The notes: generated by a model not told the origin, from the sequence alone. 5,327 nt of DNA from Sulfurimonas sp. (GCA_027858865.1 JAQIBW010000090.1:1-5327), one strand, 5' to 3'. Shown: positions 1 through 4,988, counted from the stretch's first letter. Program-made: numbers and translations.

Positions 1-50
1 GGTTTGCTATGTGTAATATATGCTACTTTATGAAATGCTAATAAAAACAT
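1..50 (-). CDS. 5' end of an unidentified gene, cut by the window edge
   Basis: Only the first 16 codons are visible, reading MFLLAFHKVAYITHSK, so no family can be assigned. The start is supported by a TAATG junction with the preceding gene: its stop codon at 50-52 shares one base with this ATG at 48-50. The same junction is used at three other places in the leftward genes. An AAAGAG stretch lies just upstream and could serve as a weak ribosome binding site. The gene is probably cotranscribed and translationally coupled with the ribbon-helix-helix-like gene. The first residues are mildly hydrophobic, but too little is present to call a membrane segment. Confidence 0.5.
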   Translation of the reverse strand, partial: MFLLAFHKVAYITHSK

Positions 51-232
51 TAACTCTTTGTGAAGTGGTTAGAGTATGTATTTCTCATATCACGCTTAAT
101 TTTTTCAGAAATAGCCATACGACAAAAAGTTGTCTTAGGAATTCCTGACTTTTCAATATATAAAACATGCTCAATAGGAACATCAGTCACGTTAATATAT
201 TCTTTATCTTTTCTTTGTTTTTTTTCACTCAT
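50..232 (-). CDS. Small ribbon-helix-helix-like putative DNA-binding protein (60 aa)
   Basis: The layout fits the Arc/MetJ ribbon-helix-helix fold: a Lys/Arg-rich N-terminus (residues 1-11), a candidate beta strand YINVTDVP (12-19), helix A IEHVLYIEKSG (20-30), a turn IPKTT, and helix B through about residue 50. Proteins of this fold dimerise and insert the strand pair into the major groove, usually as repressors. The reading frame is open 14 codons further upstream. I chose the start at 232 because AAAGAGAG lies 8 nt before it at 241-248, and because it sits 31 nt from a TATACT -10 box, the same spacing as at the other leftward promoter. The protein could regulate its own promoter and the twin one at 4778-4816, but that is inference. 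The fold call rests on pattern only; a small unrelated helical protein is possible. Confidence 0.6.
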   Translation of the reverse strand: MSEKKQRKDKEYINVTDVPIEHVLYIEKSGIPKTTFCRMAISEKIKRDMRNTYSNHFTKS

Positions 233-263
233 TGTTTTATCTCTCTTTGTTTGTTGTTTTAAA

Positions 264-302
264 AGTATACACAAGACTACCTTTAAGTAAGCTTATGCAA
301 CT
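264..302 (-). promoter_or_regulatory. Leftward promoter of the RHH-like gene, with repeat over the -35 region
   Basis: On the minus strand a TATACT -10 hexamer lies at 264-269. No TTGACA-like -35 lies 15-18 nt upstream; that position is taken by the 22-bp repeat at 281-302, whose palindrome TAAGCTTA is at 288-295. From the -10 position the transcript would start near 257, giving a 5' leader of about 25 nt before the ATG at 232. The arrangement matches the promoter at 4778-4816 base for base in spacing. It would let the second leftward unit be expressed separately from the recombination operon that ends at 315. Confidence 0.6.
281..302. repeat. 22-bp exact repeat, copy 1 (candidate operator)
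   Basis: This stretch is identical over 22 bp to 4795-4816; flanking bases differ on both sides (280 versus 4794 and 303 versus 4817). It contains AAGTAAGCTTATGCAACT, with a perfect 8-bp palindrome TAAGCTTA at 288-295 and partial outer symmetry (TTAA/TTAA-like ends). An exact 22-mer in noncoding DNA, placed identically relative to two -10 boxes, is best read as a binding site for a shared regulator rather than a chance or recombinational repeat. Confidence 0.85.
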
Positions 303-314
303 TTAGGCATTATT

Positions 315-785
315 TTAGAAAGGGATATCCGATTCGTCTATATCGACAACAGGAACACTATCACGACTAGGCATTTCTCTATGGTGTTGATTCTCTTTTG
401 GTATATTCTCGTGATGATAAGACGGCTGCTGTTTAGGCTCACTACTGCTTTGTTGATTATCGCCCTTGCTGTCTAGCATTTGCATAGTTTCAACTGTTAC
501 AGAATGCTTTGAGCGTTTGCCACCGTTTGCATCGACCCATTGTTCAAAATTCAATCTACCTTCGACTAAAATCTTACTACCTTTACGCAAATACTGATTA
601 GCAACTTCGGCACTACGACCAAAAAAAGTTAAATCAACAAAACATACTTCTTCTTTTTTTTCACCATCTTTAGTAAACTTTCTGCTTGTTGCAATTCCAA
701 CATTAGATATAGCACTACCACCTTGACTATATCTCAACTCTATATCTCGTGTTAAATTACCAACTAAAATTATTTGGTTAAACAT
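315..785 (-). CDS. ssb: Single-stranded DNA-binding protein (SSB)
   Basis: This is a bacterial/phage SSB of 156 aa. The OB fold spans about residues 1-105: it opens MFNQIILVGNLTRDIELRY, includes FFGRSAEVANQYLRKGSKI (54-72) and EGRLNFEQW (75-83). Residues 106-140 form a Gln/Ser/His-rich flexible linker. The acidic tip DIDESDIPF (148-156) is the standard docking peptide for recombination and replication proteins. Aromatic residues F49, F55 and W83 sit where E. coli SSB uses W54, F60 and W88 to stack on single-stranded DNA (alignment by eye). It would coat DNA exposed by the upstream exonuclease and act with RecT. AAGGA precedes the ATG, and the start overlaps the end of the 81-aa gene by 8 nt, implying coupling. 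It closely resembles the cellular Campylobacterota SSBs I remember. It is the last gene of the operon; I see no clear hairpin terminator after it. Confidence 0.96.
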   Translation of the reverse strand: MFNQIILVGNLTRDIELRYSQGGSAISNVGIATSRKFTKDGEKKEEVCFVDLTFFGRSAEVANQYLRKGSKILVEGRLNFEQWVDANGGKRSKHSVTVETMQMLDSKGDNQQSSSEPKQQPSYHHENIPKENQHHREMPSRDSVPVVDIDESDIPF

Positions 786-1023
786 TTATTTTCCTTTCTA
801 AATAAGTAGGTATCTCTTTTTCATTTACCATATTATTATAAATTTCATCAACAAAGTCGATAGATTTTTGCTTATCAGTAAATGAAAACATAATATTCAT
901 TCCGCTTCCCTTGTTGGAAACATATATGATATATGTACTTTTTCCTTGATATTCATGTTCTGTACTATTAATTCCAGAAACAAAACTTGTATCTATAACC
1001 TTTCCATCAAATTTAAAAATCAT
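778..1023 (-). CDS. Conserved-looking small protein of unknown function (81 aa)
   Basis: I do not recognise a named family. The sequence alternates short beta-like segments (MIFKFDGKVIDTSFV; STYIIYVSNK; NIMFSFTD) and then forms a helix (KQKSIDFVDEIYNNMV, about residues 52-67). This beta-rich core with a closing helix resembles small PH-like phage proteins, but it is only a topology guess. There is no signal peptide, membrane segment or cysteine pair. The start is well supported: GGAGAG lies at 1030-1035, 6 nt before the ATG, and the ATG overlaps the stop of the HNH gene in a TAATG. Its 3' end overlaps ssb by 8 nt. Lying between a nuclease and SSB, it may take part in recombination or regulate it. 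Confidence 0.75.
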   Translation of the reverse strand: MIFKFDGKVIDTSFVSGINSTEHEYQGKSTYIIYVSNKGSGMNIMFSFTDKQKSIDFVDEIYNNMVNEKEIPTYLERKINV

Positions 1024-1445
1024 TATACACTCTCCATATATTCAAGATGGTTATTCCATCCTATTTCTTCCAACTCTTCACGAGTTTTTTTAAGCGTTTC
1101 AAAGCCAACTCTATGTAATACATCGTGACAATGTAAACATATATTTATCATCCGAGTATCTGTCTTCTTTGCTCCTTGCATGGCATGGTGTGGATAATCT
1201 AAATCTCTATTAGTATCACATACTTGACAAATTCCATCATTAAGATTAAGAATAAAATAAACTCTATCTCTCAATTCATCCGTACCAAAACGAACAGTAA
1301 GCGACCTATCAAACAAGTTCATATCATCAACAGGTCGTACCCGATTAGCAGCGACACTCTTTTTTAAGCTACCCTTTCGATTTTTGTTTTTACCTGAATA
1401 TGGAACTTTTATCCGGTTAATTTTAATTTCAGATTTACCGAGCAT
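1023..1445 (-). CDS. HNH/His-Me-finger type nuclease, phage recombination cassette
   Basis: The 140-aa protein has a basic N-terminus (residues 1-38, many Lys/Arg), then a zinc-coordinating HNH-like core: C73-x2-C76, DYPHH with H86 and H87, GAKKTD (91-96), C103-x2-C106 followed by H107, and H111. The order CxxC...HH...G-K-x-D...CxxCH...H fits the HNH nucleases carried next to phage recombination genes, such as the DUF968 and YbcO/DUF1364 groups and the P1 Ref type. The two CxxC pairs would hold a structural zinc, and the H86/H87 pair would supply the catalytic histidine. The likely role is cutting branched or single-stranded intermediates made by the RecE-like/RecT pair, but substrate cannot be read from sequence. 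The start has no clear Shine-Dalgarno; it shares one base with the recT stop (TAATG), so translation is probably coupled. An McrA-like restriction nuclease is less likely given size and context. Confidence 0.82.
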   Translation of the reverse strand: MLGKSEIKINRIKVPYSGKNKNRKGSLKKSVAANRVRPVDDMNLFDRSLTVRFGTDELRDRVYFILNLNDGICQVCDTNRDLDYPHHAMQGAKKTDTRMINICLHCHDVLHRVGFETLKKTREELEEIGWNNHLEYMESV

Positions 1446-2194
1446 TACAAACTATTCATATCAGATTTTTTATCAACTGTATCACTTGGTATTAGTTCAG
1501 CTTCAATAACTTTATCATCTGCAAAAACAGCATTTGCAATATCTTCGCCAATCGGTAACTTTTTAGTTAGCTTTTTAGTAACAGTTTTAAGTGCCATAGG
1601 ATTATACCAGTCAAACCATACACCAGTAGGGGTATTAGTATTTTGATTTGAAGATACCATTCTATGCTTCTCAATTTCAGATTTATTCATAACTTCCACA
1701 AAAATTTCACCATTCGGACTTTTTGCCATAGCAACAGCATATTTAAATTTAGGATTTACACTATCCAAATCTTTAATAAAGGTAACGACCTCTTCAAACC
1801 CATTCATTCTATAATCAAATTCATCACTTTCAGTAACTATAAAAGATTTAATACTCCAACCCGTACGAGCTAATAAAGCCGTATACCCACGCGCACTAAT
1901 AATTAGCTGAACACTAGCAACTTTTGCATCTTTGTTAGCTTTAAACGGTACTAAATATGCATGAGAAAGATTAGGGCTTAAATCTAAACCCAATTGAGCA
2001 ACATTTATACACGCATCTAAAATACTTTGAGTGCGACATTCTCTCAATTTGTAATCATTCGCAACTTTAGCAGCAGTAGCCGTAAACTTAGAGGCTTTAT
2101 CTTTATCGCCTAACAATGACTTAATCATTTGATGTTGAGCTATTAAGCCCTCATCTATTTGTGTTTTTCTTTTGTCTACTATTTCATTACTCAT
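1445..2194 (-). CDS. recT: RecT family single-strand annealing recombinase
   Basis: This is a phage annealase of the Rac RecT family, 249 aa (E. coli RecT is 269). It would bind single-stranded DNA left by exonuclease resection and pair it with complementary DNA, independently of RecA. Family signatures appear in order: an N-terminal helical region; ACINVAQLGLDLSP (61-74); HAYLVPF (78-84); VQLIISARGYTALLARTG (95-112); and the C-terminal block GVWFDWYNPMALKTVTKKL (191-209) ending in KKLP. In the core block, many RecTs have LIIGYRG where this one has LIISARG, a mild deviation. The last ~25 residues are acidic and variable. GGAGAG at 2201-2206 lies 6 nt before the ATG. The gene begins 3 nt after the exonuclease stop, the classic exonuclease-annealase pairing. 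Confidence 0.96.
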   Translation of the reverse strand: MSNEIVDKRKTQIDEGLIAQHQMIKSLLGDKDKASKFTATAAKVANDYKLRECRTQSILDACINVAQLGLDLSPNLSHAYLVPFKANKDAKVASVQLIISARGYTALLARTGWSIKSFIVTESDEFDYRMNGFEEVVTFIKDLDSVNPKFKYAVAMAKSPNGEIFVEVMNKSEIEKHRMVSSNQNTNTPTGVWFDWYNPMALKTVTKKLTKKLPIGEDIANAVFADDKVIEAELIPSDTVDKKSDMNSL

Positions 2195-2197
2195 TTT

Positions 2198-3115
2198 CTA
2201 CTCTCCATTTTCATAGTTTAATTTTTTATAAGCCCAAGAGTGGGCGGTACGTTCCGCAATATCTGAATAAATCAAATTCGCATCATTAACGCCTTTTTCT
2301 TTTTCAGCTTTTTTATAGTCAATATACTTAGTTAAAAGTCTTTGATGCTTGCTACGACCTTTTTCAAGTAGCTCTTGACTACAACGAAATACAAAAGGGA
2401 TATTAGGCTTCATTTTTGGAACACAAACCCATCCAGTATATTCAGTTTCAACTTTATATCCGCACATTAAAAGTACATCATAATAAAATGCAATAGATAG
2501 ATCATAGTTGTATTCTTCAATAAGCTTCTCAAACTCACGATGATTATTTGCCTTAGTTGATTTAACATCCATTAGCATACCGATTTTAGGATTATAAATA
2601 TCAGGTCTTATCTGAAAAATTAACCCCGTTTCTAAATGCTTATGAAAAAAACTAACCTCCTTTTTTGTAGTTTCAAAGTTTATAAAATGCACGATAATGT
2701 GAACTAACTTTGCAATAGTTCGATACTTATCAATATCGCCCTGACCTACTACCATTTTATCAGGATTACAATCGCGCATATGTTGAGCTTGTTTTGTATC
2801 AAGTCCAATAGTAGGACTTTCAATATACATATCTTCGACCAAGTGAGGCAATAAAATACAATCATGGCATAAGTTCCCCTCATCAAACACTGGCTTTGTA
2901 AAGTCGAATAAGTGCCTATTCTCAAACGCTCTAACCGATAAATCAATCAATGGCAACTTAGTAGATGAAAGATAACCAGTTGAATGATAATCGCTATTTG
3001 GCATACCTTCAATCATTTTGTTAAATTGAATAATATCAGAACTTACTGATTCATCATCAGATTTAATATTAGTAGCTATTGCTATTGGTTCATCTTCAAA
3101 ATCAAGCTCAATCAC
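2198..3115 (-). CDS. RecE-like PD-(D/E)XK exonuclease (partner of RecT)
   Basis: The 305-aa protein resembles the C-terminal nuclease domain of Rac RecE and the DUF3799 phage nucleases, which degrade double-stranded ends 5'-3' to expose single strands for RecT. Motifs: GMPNSDYHSTGYLSSTKL (37-54), the usual entry motif; EGNLCHDCILLP (79-90) with H84; E153 and ETGLIFQIRPD (162-172) with catalytic D172; and GMLMDVKSTKA (179-189) with D183 and K185 as the D-x-K pair. In the YDLSIAFYYD block (204-213) a serine stands where many relatives have glutamine (YHVQ-AFY in RecE). The start is GTG, overlapping the previous stop as GTGA. An internal ATG at 3016 (residue 34) has no ribosome binding site, so the acidic first 33 residues are kept, with some doubt. 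It is far shorter than E. coli RecE (866 aa), as phage versions usually are. Confidence 0.88.
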   Translation of the reverse strand: MIELDFEDEPIAIATNIKSDDESVSSDIIQFNKMIEGMPNSDYHSTGYLSSTKLPLIDLSVRAFENRHLFDFTKPVFDEGNLCHDCILLPHLVEDMYIESPTIGLDTKQAQHMRDCNPDKMVVGQGDIDKYRTIAKLVHIIVHFINFETTKKEVSFFHKHLETGLIFQIRPDIYNPKIGMLMDVKSTKANNHREFEKLIEEYNYDLSIAFYYDVLLMCGYKVETEYTGWVCVPKMKPNIPFVFRCSQELLEKGRSKHQRLLTKYIDYKKAEKEKGVNDANLIYSDIAERTAHSWAYKKLNYENGE

Positions 3116-4296
3116 GATACTAATCCAACACTTAACAAACTTTCTCCAAAACCTGCATCGGATAGCATTTCTTTAACTTTATCTAAAATCTTTAATTCAG
3201 ATACTGAGTGTTTAACCTTAAACTGCAATTTAACATCGATATAGACTACTTTTTTATCATCTTCTATATTTTGTACTGGAGGGGTAAACTTAGGCTCTTG
3301 AATAACCTCATGCAATACTTCAACTTTAGAACTTTTAGTAATCTCTTCTTTTTGAATAAGTCCAGCTTTTACGTTTTGAAGCTTTGCAATTTCAGAATCA
3401 CGACAACTTATAGCAAATTCTTTATAGCTGTTAAATTGTTCAATGTCATGATTATTAAAATCATCAATAATAAGTTCAATAGTTTTTAAATCCATGTTTC
3501 CATAATTAACTTTAAATATATTACGAATACGATTCTGTTTTTTAATAACTTCTTCTTGAGCTTCACTATCTGCATCTTTTTTAGCTTTAGCAGCAACACT
3601 TTCCATTACTGCATCTTGACGTTCAATCTCAGAGGCTATAAGAGCATCTAGTTTAGTTTCATACTCTTCATCGCTTTCAATATTAATAATGCCCTGAACA
3701 TGTACGATTGTAAGCGGAGAAGCTAGTCCAGACTTTAATGATAAGTTTTCTAACTTCATCAATCGCATATCATATTTATCTTGCTTACTTTTACAAGCAA
3801 TAACACGACCTTCAATAGTTTCACTTGCTTTTTTAGTTAATGCACCTTTTGAAGTTACAGAACCTAATAAAATCAAATCAGATACATCAACTTTTTGAAA
3901 TTCAAATCTAAGATTATAAGTTTCAATCAGTTCTTCGGCATATAATCCCAACTCTTTAGTAATAGATAACTTTTGCTCACTCTCAAACACTGCAACATCT
4001 TTTTTAATGCTCTCACGCTTTAAATCAATAAGAGTCAAGTACTCTTTAACATTAGTTTTAAATGAGTCAATATCCTCGCTCTCACTTGCTACTTTATCCT
4101 TGCGAAATGTATCAATAAACTTAGCCGACTTATTCAAGTCAGACATCTTAGCTTTAGCAAATACCAAGTTATCAGCAGTTACTACAAAGTTATATTCATC
4201 TTTTGCAAGTTCACCAGTTATATAGTCAATGATTGAAGTATCAACCTTTACTAATTGTTTAATCGTCTTTTTATCTTCTAATAGTGCAATTTCCAT
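3112..4296 (-). CDS. DUF1351-like phage protein, function unknown
   Basis: This 394-aa protein resembles the DUF1351 proteins that sit beside RecT/Erf annealases in many phages. The N-terminal block has the family pattern: YNFVVTADNLVFAKAKMSDL (35-54), then NKSAKFIDTFRKDK (55-68), then a long helix rich in Lys/Glu with LIDLKRESIKKDVAVFE (89-105). The middle (about 205-315) is charged and helical, probably coiled coil. A proline-bearing linker (333-341) leads to a C-terminal alpha/beta segment, VYIDVKLQFKVKHSVSELKI (351-370) and a final helix. There are no recognisable catalytic motifs, so a structural or DNA-handling accessory role in recombination is likely. The start overlaps the upstream stop in a TAATG and has GAGGG about 9 nt upstream. 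Its end overlaps the exonuclease start by 4 nt, indicating close coexpression. The family call is from memory of the pattern; the boundaries are firm. Confidence 0.78.
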   Translation of the reverse strand: MEIALLEDKKTIKQLVKVDTSIIDYITGELAKDEYNFVVTADNLVFAKAKMSDLNKSAKFIDTFRKDKVASESEDIDSFKTNVKEYLTLIDLKRESIKKDVAVFESEQKLSITKELGLYAEELIETYNLRFEFQKVDVSDLILLGSVTSKGALTKKASETIEGRVIACKSKQDKYDMRLMKLENLSLKSGLASPLTIVHVQGIINIESDEEYETKLDALIASEIERQDAVMESVAAKAKKDADSEAQEEVIKKQNRIRNIFKVNYGNMDLKTIELIIDDFNNHDIEQFNSYKEFAISCRDSEIAKLQNVKAGLIQKEEITKSSKVEVLHEVIQEPKFTPPVQNIEDDKKVVYIDVKLQFKVKHSVSELKILDKVKEMLSDAGFGESLLSVGLVS

Positions 4297-4523
4297 TATC
4301 TCAACCCTCTTATTTTATTTTTTGCTTGTTTAACTACTGAGATATTTTCTTTTAAAGCAAGATGATTATAAATAGGAATACGCTCGCATGTATCATCTTC
4401 ATAATGAAACCATACGGAGATATTTCCTGAATAATCTACTTTAACAATCTTCGCCTGTTTACTACTAACTATCTCATTTATAAGCGAAATAGCAAACTTT
4501 TTCATCTGTTTTCGTGTTGTCAT
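4296..4523 (-). CDS. Small hypothetical phage protein (75 aa)
   Basis: I do not recognise this family. Residues 1-22 form a basic amphipathic helix (MTTRKQMKKFAISLINEIVS). Two beta-like strands follow, KIVKVDYS and ISVWFHYED, probably a hairpin. A basic C-terminal helix ends KQAKNKIRGLR. One cysteine (C46) is present and there is no membrane segment. The net positive charge would suit binding nucleic acid or an acidic partner, but nothing specific supports that. The start has AAAGG at 4530-4534, 6 nt before the ATG. It shares its stop with the DUF1351-like start (TAATG), so it belongs to the early part of the recombination operon. Confidence 0.75.
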   Translation of the reverse strand: MTTRKQMKKFAISLINEIVSSKQAKIVKVDYSGNISVWFHYEDDTCERIPIYNHLALKENISVVKQAKNKIRGLR

Positions 4524-4532
4524 TTTAAACCT

Positions 4533-4679
4533 TTACGCATATTCTCGAACTATAAATAGAGTACCAAACAAAAGCACTCCAACTAATAACATAACACTCA
4601 CTAAAACCACTTCATAGAGGTTTTTAAAATACATAACTCTAGCTTGTTTAATAGCTTTTTCATAATATAGCCCACGCAT
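4533..4679 (-). CDS. Small single-pass membrane protein (48 aa), start uncertain
   Basis: One strongly hydrophobic segment, VVLVSVMLLVGVLLFGTLFIV (about residues 24-44 from this start), is preceded by a basic amphipathic stretch EKAIKQARVMYFKN. By the positive-inside rule the N-terminus would be cytoplasmic and the short tail REYA outside. No known family is recognised. I chose the ATG at 4679: it lies inside the end of the 28-aa ORF, 17 nt before that stop, so coupling is plausible, although its own Shine-Dalgarno is poor (GATGGTAG). The frame is open further upstream to a TTG at 4724 with no ribosome binding site, and there is a shorter alternative ATG at 4634. The next gene begins 9 nt after its stop. 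Confidence 0.6.
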   Translation of the reverse strand: MRGLYYEKAIKQARVMYFKNLYEVVLVSVMLLVGVLLFGTLFIVREYA

Positions 4680-4746
4680 AACTACCATCTGTAACCATAA
4701 CATCAGGCTCAAATATCTTGTCAAACCATTTAGTTAAAATCTTCAT
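4660..4746 (-). CDS. 28-aa leader-like small ORF, first gene of the recombination operon
   Basis: The ORF encodes 28 residues, starting MKILTKWFDKIFEPDV and ending GSYAWAIL. AAAAGGA at 4754-4760 gives a strong Shine-Dalgarno 7 nt before the ATG, better than any other start nearby. The ATG is 31 nt from a TATAAT -10 box, exactly the spacing seen at the RHH-like gene. The N-terminal half could be an amphipathic helix; the Asp/Pro-rich middle has no match I know. It overlaps the start of the membrane-protein gene by 20 nt in another frame, so it may be a translated leader that feeds ribosomes into that gene, or a functional microprotein. Confidence 0.6.
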   Translation of the reverse strand: MKILTKWFDKIFEPDVMVTDGSYAWAIL

Positions 4747-4777
4747 TTTCCAGTCCTTTTATTTTTAAGTATGCAGA

Positions 4778-4816
4778 ATTATAACGATATAAATCTTTAA
4801 GTAAGCTTATGCAACT
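4778..4816 (-). promoter_or_regulatory. Leftward promoter of the recombination operon, with repeat over the -35 region
   Basis: On the minus strand a consensus TATAAT -10 box lies at 4778-4783. No sigma-70 -35 is present at normal spacing; the 22-bp repeat (4795-4816) occupies that position, its palindrome TAAGCTTA (4802-4809) centred near -35. Transcription would start near 4771 with a leader of about 25 nt to the ATG at 4746. Campylobacterota promoters often lack a -35, so the repeat may be an activator site, or a repressor site that blocks polymerase. Confidence 0.68.
4795..4816. repeat. 22-bp exact repeat, copy 2 (candidate operator)
   Basis: This is the second copy of the 22-bp sequence found at 281-302, identical at every position and carrying TAAGCTTA at 4802-4809. 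Here it lies between the leftward -10 box and the rightward promoter, so a bound regulator could affect both directions. Its centre is roughly 53 nt upstream of the predicted rightward transcription start. Confidence 0.85.
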
Positions 4817-4819
4817 ATG

Positions 4820-4843
4820 TTTAAGTTTGTTTAAGGTTTAAAG
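4820..4843. repeat. Clustered TTTAAG motifs upstream of the rightward -10
   Basis: TTTAAG occurs at 4820-4825 and again at 4830-4835, exactly 10 bp apart (about one helical turn), followed by TTTAAAG at 4837-4843. The same hexamer also begins inside the 22-bp repeat (4796-4801). This could be phased A/T tracts typical of Campylobacterota promoters, or additional regulator half-sites. The sequence is low in complexity, so chance is not excluded. Confidence 0.4.
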
Positions 4844-4852
4844 TGCTACAAT
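4844..4852 (+). promoter_or_regulatory. Rightward promoter (extended -10)
   Basis: TGCTACAAT at 4844-4852 is an extended -10 element: TG, one base, then TACAAT (4847-4852), five of six matching TATAAT. No good -35 is present, which is usual with an extended -10 and in Campylobacterota. The start point would be near 4859, leaving about 22 nt before the ATG at 4881. It faces away from the leftward promoter, making 4747-4880 a divergent control region. Confidence 0.6.
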
Positions 4853-4880
4853 TTCCATAACAGATTGAAAAAGGATTGAT

Positions 4881-4988
4881 ATGCATAAAGTGATAGACTA
4901 CTCAGCAACACCAGAAGTATTATGGTTACTAGGCTCTCTATGCTTAGTTCTTTTAGTGACTTTAGTTGTAGCTGTTTATAAGATGTAA
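4881..4988 (+). CDS. Small single-pass membrane protein (35 aa)
   Basis: The protein has a short polar N-terminus (MHKVIDYSATPE) and one transmembrane helix, about residues 13-32 (VLWLLGSLCLVLLVTLVVAV), ending YKM. The start has AAGGA at 4871-4875, 5 nt before the ATG, and lies shortly after the predicted rightward promoter. No family is recognised; small one-TM phage proteins include holin-like, superinfection-exclusion and toxin peptides, but nothing here selects among them. The next gene starts on its stop codon (TAATG), so the two are probably made together. Confidence 0.65.
   Translation: MHKVIDYSATPEVLWLLGSLCLVLLVTLVVAVYKM

Noticed and set aside
60..290. Plus-strand hydrophobic ORF of 76 codons
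   Set aside because: It is antisense to the RHH-like gene and its promoter, with no plausible upstream promoter or ribosome binding site.
2749..2946. Minus-strand ORF of 65 codons in another frame of the exonuclease gene
   Set aside because: It is wholly inside the RecE-like coding region, which has clear motifs in its own frame.
2198..3016. Internal ATG at 3016 as the start of the RecE-like nuclease
   Set aside because: No ribosome binding site precedes it, while the GTG at 3115 forms a GTGA overlap consistent with the operon's other junctions.
3208..3489. Plus-strand ORF of 93 codons, Phe/Leu/Asn-rich
   Set aside because: It lies entirely opposite the DUF1351-like gene; composition is what antisense of a Lys/Glu-rich AT-rich gene gives. 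The same applies to plus-strand ORFs at 946-1128, 1664-1873 and 4007-4225.
4809..4814. TTGCAT on the minus strand as a -35 box for the leftward promoter
   Set aside because: It is 25 nt from the TATAAT box, too far for sigma-70; the same is true in the other copy. It is better seen as part of the operator.
281..4816. The 22-bp direct repeats as phage attachment sites or ends of a mobile element
   Set aside because: The enclosed region has no integrase or transposase, and both copies are fixed at the same distance from a -10 box and ATG, which regulatory sites explain and att sites do not.
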